Assembly: GCA_030762895.1 (NCBI GenBank)
Contig: JAUPTC010000087.1
Coordinates: 47,222-111,221 of the forward strand
Source of the DNA: Sophora flavescens
Lineage: Eukaryota; Streptophyta; Magnoliopsida; Fabales; Fabaceae
DNA: 64,000 bases
Reading direction: 5' to 3'
Shown: piece by piece, positions 55,068 through 64,000 of the stretch
Position numbering within the stretch: the first letter of the stretch is position 1
Layout of the letters: each line of letters opens with the position of its first letter
The notes under the pieces: generated by a model
Databases searched by the model: none
Told to the model about the DNA's origin: nothing
What the model saw: the letters and a program-made list of their open reading frames with translations, nothing else
Translations under genes and position numbers: made by a program

Positions 55068-58000
55068 TGCTAATTCAAACCCTAACCCTAATTTTGCCCC
55101 TAAACCCTAATTTTGATCCTCAACCCTAAATTTGACCCAAAACCTAATTCTAACCCTAATTTAGACCCAAAACCCTAATTCTAACTCTATTTTTGTCCCA
55201 AAACCCCTTTAACTCAAAACCAAACCTCAATTTTGACCAAAAACCCAAATTTGGAACCGAAACCCAAATTTGGACCCAAAACCCTAATCCTATCCCTAAT
55301 TTAGACCCAAAACACTAATTCAACCCTATTTTTGAACCAAAACCCTATTTTAAACTCAAAACCCTAATTCAAACCCTAAAATCTAATTTTGACCATAAAC
55401 CCAAATTTGACCCGAACCCTAATTTTAACCCCAATTTTGACCCAAACCCCTATTTTTAACTCAAACCGCTATTTCAAATCCTAAACCATAATTTTGACCT
55501 AAAACCCAAAATTTGACCCAAAACCCTAGTTTAGACCCAAAACCCTATTTTTAACCCAAAACCATAATTCAAACCCTAATTTAGACCGAAAACCATAATT
55601 CTAACCCTAATTTTGTCCAAAAACCATTTTTTAACTCAAAACCCTAACTCAAACCCTAAACCCAAATTTGGACCCAAAACCCTATTTTTAACTCAAAACC
55701 ATAATTCAAACACAAAAAACTAAATTTTGACCCTAAACACTAAATTTAAGCCGTAACCCTAATTTTAACTCAAAGCCCGATCTTGACCCAAAACCCTAAT
55801 TTGGACCCAAAACCCTATTTTTTACTCAAAACCCTAATTCACACCATGAACCATAATTTTGACCCAAAACACTAATTCGGTCACAAAACCCAAATTTTGA
55901 CCCAAAACCCCAATTTTAACCCAAATCCCTAATTTTGACCCAAAACCCTAACTATGACCCAAAACCCTAATTTTGACTCAAAACCCTAACTCAAACCCTA
56001 AACCCTAATTTTAACCCAAAGCCCTAAATGTAACCTGTAACCCCATTTTGACTCGAAACCCTAATTTAACAAAAAATGCTAATTCAAACCCTAAACCCAA
56101 TTTTGCCCCTAAACCCTAATTTTTATCCTAAACCCTAAATTTGTCCCCAAAACCTAATTCTAACCCCTAATTTAGACCAAAACACTAATTCTAACTCTAT
56201 TTTTGTCCCAAAACACTTTTTTAACTCAAAACCCAAACCTTAATTTTGACTCTAAAACCCAAATTTGGAACCAAAACCCAAATTTTGACCCAAAACCCTA
56301 ATCCTAACCCTAATTTAGACCCAAAACACTAATTCAACCCTATTTTTGAACCAAAACCCTTTTTAAACTCAAAACCCTAATTCAAACCCTAAACCCTAAC
56401 TTTGACCCTAAACCCTAAATTTGACCTTAACCCTAATTTTAACCCTAATTTTGACCCAAACCCCTATTTTTAACTCAAACCGCTATTTCAAACCCTAAAC
56501 CATAATTTTGACCCAAAACCCGATTTGACCCAAAACCCTATTTACAAAACCCTATTTTTAACCCAAAACCATAATTCAAACCCTAATTTAGACCGAAAAC
56601 CATAATTCTAACCCTAATTTTGTCCAAAACCATTTTTTAACTCAAAACCCTAACTCAAACCCTAAACCCAAATTTGTAACCTAAACCCTATATTTATCAC
56701 AAAACCCTAATTCAAACCCAAAAACTAAATTTTGACCCTAAACCCTAAATTTAAGCCGAACCCTAATTTTAACCCAAAGCCCGAATTTTGACCCAAACCC
56801 TAATTTAGACCCAAAACCCTATTTTATACTCAAAACCCTAATTCAAACACTGAACCCTAATTTTGACCCCAAACTCTAATTCGGACACAAAACCCAAAAT
56901 TTGACCCAAAACCCCAATTTTAACCCAAATCCCTAATTTTGACCCAAAACCCTAACTCGACCCAAAACCTAATTTTGACTCAAAACCCTAACTCAAACCC
57001 CAAACCCTAATTTTAACCCAAAGCCCTAAATGTAACCCCAAAACCCTAATTTAACAAAAATCCTAATTCAAACACTTAACCCTAATTTTGCCCCTAAACC
57101 CTAATTTTTATCCTAAACCCTAAATTTGTCCCAAAACCTAATTCTAACCCTAATTTAGACCGAAAACTCTAATTCTAACTCTATTTTTGTCCCAAAACAC
57201 TTTTTTAACTCAAAACCGAAACCTTAATTTTGACCAAAACCCAAATTTGGAACCAAAACCCAAATTTTGACCCAAAACCCTAATCCTAACCCTAATTTAG
57301 ACCCAAAACACTAATTCGAACCCTATTTTTGAACCAAAACCCTTTTTAAACTCAAAACCCTAATTCAAACCCTAAACCCTAATTTTGACCCTAAACCCTA
57401 AATTTGACCTAACCCTAATTTTAACCCTAATTTTGACCCAAACCCCTATTTTTAACTCAATCCGCTTATTTCAAACTCCTAAACCATAATTTTGACCGAA
57501 AACCAAGAGTTTTACCCAATACCCTAGTTTAGACCCAAAACCCTATTTTTAACCCAAACCCATAATTCAAACCCTAATTTAGACCCAAAACCCTAATTCT
57601 AACCGTATTTTTGTCCCCAAACCATTTTTTTAACTCAAAACCCTAATTCAAACCCTTAACCCAAATTTGGACCCAAAACCCTATTTTTAACTCAAAACCC
57701 TATTTCAAACCATAAACCCTAATTTTGACCCTAAACCCTAAATTTAACCCGTAACCCTAAATTTAACCCCTAAATTTTGACCCAAACCCTAATTCTAGAC
57801 ACAAAACCCTATTTTTACTCAAAACCCTAATTCAAACGCCGAACCCTAATTTTGACCCAAAACTCTAATTCGGACACAAAACCGAAATTTTGACCCAAAA
57901 CCCCAATTTTAACCCAAATCCCTAATTTTGACCCAAAACCCTAACTCTGACCCAAAACCCTAATTTTGACTCAAAACCCAAACACAAACCATAAACCCTA

Positions 58001-58068
58001 ATTTTAAGACAAAGCCCCAAATTCAACCTTAACCCTAATTTTGACCCAAAACCCTAATTTAACAAAAA
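55068..58068 (+). repeat. Three-unit HOR copy 7
   Basis: Units start at 55,068, 56,077 and 57,060 (1,009, 983 and 1,009 bp; total 3,001). At 57,060 the landmark itself is mutated to TCCTAATTCA. The unit-1 marker is at about 55,377. The unit-2 end at about 57,028 reads AAATGTAACCCCAAAACCC, with the monomer missing. In unit 3 the usual CCCTTAACCCTAATTTTGCC is replaced by CCCTTAACCCAAATTTGGAC at about 57,652, a form borrowed from the other units. Confidence 0.83.
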
Positions 58069-61000
58069 TGCTAATTCAAACCCTAAACCCTAATTTAGCC
58101 CCTAAACCCTAATTTTGAACCTAAACCCTAAAGTTGACCCAAAACCTAATTCTAACCCTAATTAAGTCCCAAAACGCTAATTCTAACTCTATTTTTGTCA
58201 CAAAACCCTTTTTTAACTCAAAACCCAAACCTTAATTTTGACCAAAACCCAAATTTGGAACCAAACCCAAATTTGGACCCAAACCCTAATCCTATCCCTA
58301 ATTTAGACCCAAAACACTAATTCAACCCTATTTTTGAACCAAAACCCTATTTTAAACTCAAAACCCTAATTCAAACCCTAAAATCTAATTTTGACCATAA
58401 ACCCTAAATTTGACCTTGAACCCTAATTTTAACCCTAATTTTGACCCAAACCCCTATTTTTAACTCAAACCGCTATTTCAAACCCTAAACCATAATTTTG
58501 ACCCAAAACCCAAATTTTGACCCAAAACCCTAGTTTAGACCCAAAACCCTATTTTAGACCCAAAACACTAATTCTAACCCTAATTTAGACCCAAAACCCT
58601 AATTCTAACTCTATTTTTGTCCCAAAACACTTTTTTTAACTCAAAACCCTAACTCAAACCCTAAACCCAAATTTGGACCCAAAACCCTATTTTTAACTCA
58701 AAACCCTAATTCAAACCCAAAAAGCTAAATTTTGACCCCAAACCATAAATTTAAGCCGTAACCCTAAATTTTAACCTAAAGCTCCGAATTTTGACCCAAA
58801 ACCCTAATTTGGACCCAAAACCCTATTTTTTACTCAAAACCCTAATTCAAACCATGAACCCTAATTTTGACCCAAAACCCTAATTCGACACAAAAACCCA
58901 AAATTTGACACAAAACCCCAATTTTAACCCAAATCCCTAATTTTGACCCAAAACCCTAACTCTGACCCAAAACCCTAATTTTGACTCAAAACCCTAACTC
59001 AAACCCTAAACCCTAATTTTAACCCAAAGCCCTAAATGTAACCCAGAACCCTAATTTTGACCCGAAACCCTAATTTAACAAAAACTGCTAATTCAAACCC
59101 TTAAACCCTAATTTTGCCCCTAAACCCTAATTTTTATCCTAAGCCCTAAATTTGTCCCAAAACCTAATTCTAACCCTAATTTAGACCGAAAACCCTAATT
59201 CTAACTCTATTTTTGTCCCAAAACACTTTTTTTAACTCAAAACCCGAAACCTTAATTTTGACCCAAAACCCAAATTTGGAACCGAAACCCAAATTTTGAC
59301 CCAAAACCCTAATCCTAACCCTAATTTAGACCCAAAACACTAATTCGAACCCTATTTTTGAACCAAAACCCTTTTTTAAACTCAAAACCCTAATTCAAAC
59401 CCTAAACCCTAATTTTGACCCTAAACCCTAAATTTGACCCGGAACCCTAATTTTAACCCTAATTTTGACCCAAACCCCTATTTTTAACTCAATCCGCTAT
59501 TTCAAACCCTAAACCATAATTTTGACCCAAAACCCTTTTGACCCAACCTAGTTTGACCCAAAACCCTAGTTTTAACCCACAGCCATAATACAAACACAAA
59601 TAAAAACCGAAAACCATGATTCTAACCCTAATTTTGTCCAAAAACCATTTTTTAACTCAAAACCCTAACTCAAACCCTAAACCCAAATTTGGACCCAAAA
59701 CCCTATTTTTAACTCAAAACCCTAATTCAAACCCAAAAAACTAAATTTTGACCCTAAACCCTAAATTTAAGCCAGAACCCTAATTTTAACCCAAAGCCCG
59801 AATTTTGACCCAAAACCCTAATTTAGACCCAAAACCCTATTTTTTACTCAAAACCCTAATTCAAACCATGAACCCTAATTTTGACCCAAAACTCTAATTC
59901 GGACACAAAACCCAAAATTTGACCCAAAACCCCAATTTTAACCCAAATCCCTAATTTTGACCCAAAACCCTAACTCTGACCCAAAACCCTAATTTTGACT
60001 CAAAACCCTAACTCAAACCCTAAACCCTAATTTTAACCCAAAGCCCTAAATGTAACCAAAAACCCTAATTTAACAAAAAATGCTAATTCAAACCCTAAAC
60101 CCTAATTTTGCCCCTAAACCCTAATTTTTATCCTAAACCCTAAATTTGTCCCAAAACCTAATTCTAACCCTAATTTAGACCGAAAACCCTAATTCTAACT
60201 CTATTTTTGTCCCAAAACACTTTTTTTAACTCAAAACCCGAAACCTTAATTTTGACCCAAAACCCAAATTTGGAACCAAAACCCAAATTTTGACCCAAAA
60301 CCCTAATCCTAACCCTAATTTAGACCCAAAACACTAATTCGAACCCTATTTTTCAACCAAAACCCTTTTTTAAACTCAAAACCCTAATTCAAACCCTAAA
60401 CCCTAATTTTGACCCTAAACCCTAAATTTGACCCAGAACCCTAATTTTAACCCTAATTTTGACCCAAACCCCTATTTTTAACTCAATCCGCTATTTCAAA
60501 CCCTAAACCATAATTTTGACCCAAAACCCAGAGTTTGACCCAAAACCCTAGTTTAGACCCAAAACCCTATTTTTAACCCAAAACCATAATTCAAACCCTA
60601 ATTTAGACCCAAAACCCTAATTCTAACCGTATTTTTGTCCCCAAACCATTTTTTAACTCAAAACCCTAATTCAAACCCTTAACCCTAATTTTGCCCCTAA
60701 ACCCTATTTTTAACTCAAAACCCTAATTCAAACCCAAAAACCTAAATTTTGACCCTAAACCCTAAATTTAACCCAGAACCCTAAATTTAACCCAAAGCCC
60801 GAATTTTGACCCAGTACCCTAATTTAGACACAAAACCCTATTTTTTACTCAAAACCCTAATTCAAACGCCGAACCCTAATTTTGACCCAAAACTCTAATT
60901 CCGACACAAAACCGAAATTTTGACCCAAAACCCCAATTTTAACCCAAATCCCTAATTTTGACCCAAAACCCTAACTCTGACCCAAAACCCTAATTTTGAC

Positions 61001-61100
61001 TCAAAACCCAAACTCAAACCATAAACCCTAATTTTAAGACAAAGCCCTAAATTTAACCCATAACCCTAATTTTGACCCAAAACCCTAATTTAACAAAAAA
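58069..61100 (+). repeat. Three-unit HOR copy 8 (cleanest full copy)
   Basis: Units start at 58,069, about 59,086 (landmark mutated to ACTGCTAATTCA) and 60,081 (1,017, 995 and 1,020 bp; total 3,032). It serves as the reference copy. Unit 1 has AAAATCTAATTTTGACCATA at 58,380. Unit 2 ends AAATGTAACCAAAAACCC at 60,047. Unit 3 has CCGTATTTTTGTCCCC at about 60,628, then CCCTTAACCCTAATTTTGCC, AACGCCGAACCC and TAAGACAAAGCCC. At about 58,550-58,650 unit 1 holds a segment typical of the start of a unit, which suggests a local copying event. Confidence 0.87.
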
Positions 61101-62050
61101 TGCTAATTCAAACCCGTAACCCTAATTTTGCCCCTAAACCCTAATTTTGATCCTCAACCCTAAATTTGACCCAAAACCTAATTCTAACCATAATTTAGAC
61201 CCTAAACCCTAATTCTAACTCTATTTTTGTCCAAAAACCCTTTTTTTAACTCAAAATCCGAAACCTTAATTTTGACCAAAAACCCAAATTTGGAACCGAA
61301 ACCCAAATTTGGACCCAAAACCCTAATCCTATCCCTAATTTAGACCCAAAACACTAATTCGAACCCTATTTTTGAACCAAAACCCTATTTTAAACTCAAA
61401 ACCCTAATTCAAACCCTAAAATCTAATTTTGACCATAAACCCTAAATTTGACCCGGAACCCTAATTTTAACCCTAATTTTGACCCAAACCCCTATTTTTA
61501 ACTCAAACCGCTATTTCAAACCCTAAACCATAATTTTGACCCAAAACCCAAATTTTGACCCAAAACCCTAGTTTAGACCCAAAACCCTATTTTTAACCCA
61601 AAACCATAATTCAAACCCTAATTTAGACCGAAAACCATAATTCTAACCCTAATTTTGACCCAAAACCCTATTTTTAAGTCAAAACCCTAACTCAATCCCT
61701 AAACCCAAATTTGGACCCAAAACCCTATTTTTAACTCAAAACCCTAATTCAAACCCAAAATAATAAAATTTGACCCTAAACCCTAAATTTAAGCCAGAAC
61801 CCTAATTTTAATGACCCAAAGCCCTAATTTTGACCCAAAACCTTTTTTCTCACCTAATTCCCTAACCCTAATTTTGACCCAAAACCTAATTTGGACACAA
61901 AACCCAAACCCAAAACCATAAACCCAAATCCCTAATTTTGACCCAAACCCCCAAAACCCTAATTTTGACTCAAAACCCTAACTCAAACCCTAAACACTAA
62001 TTTTAACCCAAAGCCCTAAATGTAACCCAAAACCCTAATTTAACAAAAAA
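61101..62050 (+). repeat. Hybrid unit: type-1 start, type-2 end
   Basis: This 950-bp unit begins like unit 1 (AAAATCTAATTTTGACCATA at about 61,419). It ends like unit 2 (AAATGTAACCC joined directly to AAAACCCTAATTTAAC at about 62,018). Between about 61,810 and 61,950 it is disordered and about 70 bp short: the CCATGAACCC marker is missing and TTTTTTCTCACCTAATTCCC appears. Unequal recombination between two units is the simple reading. Confidence 0.72.
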
Positions 62051-63072
62051 TGCTAATTCAAACCCTTAACCCTAATTTTGCCCCTAAACCCTAATTTTGA
62101 TCCTCAACCCTAAATTTGACCCAAAACCTAATTCTAACCCTAATTTAGACCGAAAACCCTAATTCTAACTCTATTTTTGTCCCAAAACACTTTTTTAAAC
62201 TCAAAACCCGAAACCTTAATTTTGACCAAAAACCCAAATTTGGAACCAAAACCCAAATTTTGACCCAAAACCCTAATCCTAACCCTAATTTAGACCCAAA
62301 ACACTAATTCGAACCCTATTTTTGAACCAAAACCCTATTTTAAACTCAAAACCCTAATTCAAACCCTAAACCCTAATTTTGACCCTAAACCCTAAATTTG
62401 ACCCAGAACCCGAATTTTAACCCTAATTTTGACCCAAACCCCTAACTTTCACTCAAACCGCTATTTCAAACTCTAAACCATAATTTTGACCCAAAACCCA
62501 GATTTTGACCCAAAACAACAGTTTAGACCCAAAACCCTATTTTAAACCCAAAACCATAATTCAAACCCTAATTTAGACCCCAAAACCCTAATTCTAACCG
62601 TATTTTTGTCGCAAAACCATTTTTTTTACTCAAAACCCTAATTCAAACCCTAAACCCAAATTTGGACCCAAAACCCTATTTTTAACTCAATGCCCTAATT
62701 CAAACCCAAAAACCTAAATTTTGACCCTAAACCCTAAATTTAACCCGTAACCCTAAATTTAACCCAAAGCCCGAATTTTGACCCAAAACCCTAATTTGGA
62801 CACAAATCCATATTTTTTACTCAAAACCCTAATTCAAACCATGAACCCTAATTTTGACCCAAAACTCTAATTCGGACACAAAACCCAAATTTTGACCCAA
62901 AACCCCAATTTTAACCCAAATCCCTAATTTTGACCCAAAACCCTAACTCTGACCCAAAACCCTAATTTTGACTCAAAACCCTAACTCAAACCCTAAACCC
63001 TAATTTTAACCCAAAGCCCTAAATGTAACCCAGAACCCTAATTTTGACCCAAAACCCTAATTTAACAAAAAA
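62051..63072 (+). repeat. Hybrid unit: type-3 middle, type-1 end
   Basis: This 1,022-bp unit has the unit-3-like CCGTATTTTTGTCGC marker at about 62,597 but lacks the CCCTTAACCCTAATTTTGCC that follows in true unit 3. It ends with CCATGAACCC and AAATGTAACCCAGAACCC, as unit 1 does. It does not end in the TAAGACAAAGCCC form that would close a trimer. Confidence 0.7.
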
Positions 63073-64000
63073 TGCTAATTCAAACCCTAAACCCTAATTT
63101 TGCCCCTAAACCCTAATTTTGATCCTCAACCCTAAATTTGACCCAAAACCTAATTCTAACCCTAATTTAGACCCAAAACCCTAATTCTAACTCTATTTTT
63201 GTCCCAAAACACTTTTTTTAACTCAAAACCCGAAACCTTAATTTTGACCCAAAACCCAAATTTGGAACCAAAACCCAAATTTTGACCCAAAACCCTAATC
63301 CTAACCCTAATTTAGACCCAAAACACTAATTCGAACCCTATTTTTGAACCAAAACCCTATTTTAAACTCAAAACCCTAATTTAAACCCTAAAATCTAATT
63401 TTGACCATAAACCCTAAATTAGACCGGAACCCTAATTTTAACCCTAATTTTGACCCAAACCCCTATTTTTAACTCAAACCGCTATTTCAAACCCTAAACC
63501 ATAATTTTGACCCAAAACCCTAGTTTAGACCCAAAACCCTATTTTTAACCCAAAACCATAATTCAAACCCTAATTTAGACCGAAAACCATAATTCTAACC
63601 CTAATTTTGTCCAAAAACCATTTTTTAACTCAAAACCCTAACTCAAACCCTAAACCCAAATTTGGACCCAAAACCCTATTTTTAACTCAAAACCCTAATT
63701 CAAACCCAAAAAACTAAATTTTGACCCTAAACCCTAAATTTAAGCCAGAACCCTAATTTTAACCCAAAGCCCGAATTTTGACCCAAAACCCTAATTTAGA
63801 CCCAAAACCCTATTTTTTACTCAAAACCCTAATTCAAACCATGAACCCTAATTTTGACCCAAAACTCTAATTCGGACACAAAACCCAAAATTTGACCCAA
63901 AACCCCAATTTTAACCCAAATCCCTAATTTTGACCCAAAACCCTAACTCTGACCCAAAACCCTAATTTTGACTCAAAACCCTAACTCAAACCCTAAACCC
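63073..64000 (+). repeat. Partial unit at the right window edge
   Basis: This unit is cut by the window end after 928 bp. It has the unit-1 AAAATCTAATTTTGACCATA marker at about 63,390 although the preceding end is not B-type. It lacks the CCCAAATTTTGACCC monomer before CCCTAGTTTAGACC at about 63,510. It is nearly error-free and gives the best view of monomer phasing. There is no telomere or unique flank, so the array continues to the right. Confidence 0.85.

Larger units (their letters stand above)
1..64000 (+). repeat. Satellite array of 19-bp telomere-like monomers filling the window
   Basis: The window is built from head-to-tail copies of a 19-bp monomer near CCCTAATTTTGACCCAAAA, with recurring variants such as CCCTATTTTTAACTCAAAA and CCCTAATTTAGACCCAAAA. 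Phasing the clean stretch near 63,000-63,200 gives successive monomers of 19, 19, 19, 18, 19, 19, 19 and 19 bp, with occasional 11-12-bp partial copies. Every copy points the same way, and no inversion was seen. The monomer reads as a 12-mer plus a 7-mer close to CCCTAAA, so it may derive from a telomere-type repeat; that origin is inference. About fifty different monomers in fixed order form a unit of about 1 kb. No coding or RNA gene interrupts the array. The family could be centromeric, pericentromeric or subtelomeric, and the sequence alone does not decide. Confidence 0.97.
1..64000 (-). other. G-run strand with G-quadruplex potential
   Basis: Read on the minus strand, the monomer is TTTTGGGTCAAAATTAGGG, placing a GGG run every 7 or 12 bases. 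Four such runs fall within about 40 bases almost anywhere in the clean blocks, so the pattern fits loose G-quadruplex rules (loops of 4-9 bases). The + strand would be the C-rich partner. Whether such structures form is inference, and the loops of up to nine bases are longer than in strong quadruplexes. Confidence 0.5.

Noticed and set aside
1..64000. CRISPR array
   Set aside because: There are regular short repeats but no unique spacers: the sequence between repeats is itself repeat, and the period is 19 bp.
1..64000. CENP-B-box-like motif or other known centromere protein site
   Set aside because: No TTCG...CGGG-type 17-mer recurs in the units; the TTCGGACACAAAA marker is a simple monomer variant.

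Overview
The whole 64-kb window is one continuous, gene-free satellite DNA array. No open reading frame, RNA gene, transposon or unique flank is visible. Both window edges lie inside the array, so its true ends are not seen. The basic unit is a 19-bp monomer close to CCCTAATTTTGACCCAAAA, always in the same orientation. It can be read as a 12-mer (CCCTAATTTTGA) plus a 7-mer (CCCAAAA, often CCCTAAA). The 7-mer resembles plant-type telomere repeats, but no pure telomere tract is present. The + strand is A/C/T-rich and very poor in G. This points to a eukaryotic nuclear genome (centromeric, pericentromeric or subtelomeric heterochromatin). The species cannot be named from the sequence.

Diverged 19-mers, with some 12-bp partial copies, are arranged in a fixed order to make a unit of about 0.9-1.02 kb. 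I tracked units with one landmark (TGCTAATTCA after an A-run), which recurs about 60 times. These units form higher-order repeats (HORs) that change along the window. From 1 to 9,662 units alternate in pairs (period about 1.8-1.9 kb). From 9,663 to 23,743 unit order is irregular. From 23,744 to 33,958 the array is badly degenerate, with G-rich patches, a 22-base C run and only faint long-range periodicity. From 33,959 to 37,698 a two-unit alternation returns. From 37,699 to 61,100 there are eight copies of a three-unit HOR (2.8-3.03 kb). Each of the three units has its own diagnostic variants, including a 19-bp monomer missing from the end of unit 2 in all eight copies. From 61,101 to the end the trimer order breaks into hybrid units.

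Base-level texture also changes by block. The left block shows many shortened C and A runs (CCTAA for CCCTAA). The middle has A-to-G-like changes. The 34-53 kb stretch has extra C/CTC and CACTT forms. The last 10 kb is clean. The HOR variants are shared between copies and are therefore very likely real. Much of the single-base variation looks like long-read consensus error in telomere-like sequence. Nothing here encodes a protein, and any function would be structural: heterochromatin, centromere or chromosome-end organisation, and possible G-quadruplex formation on the minus strand.
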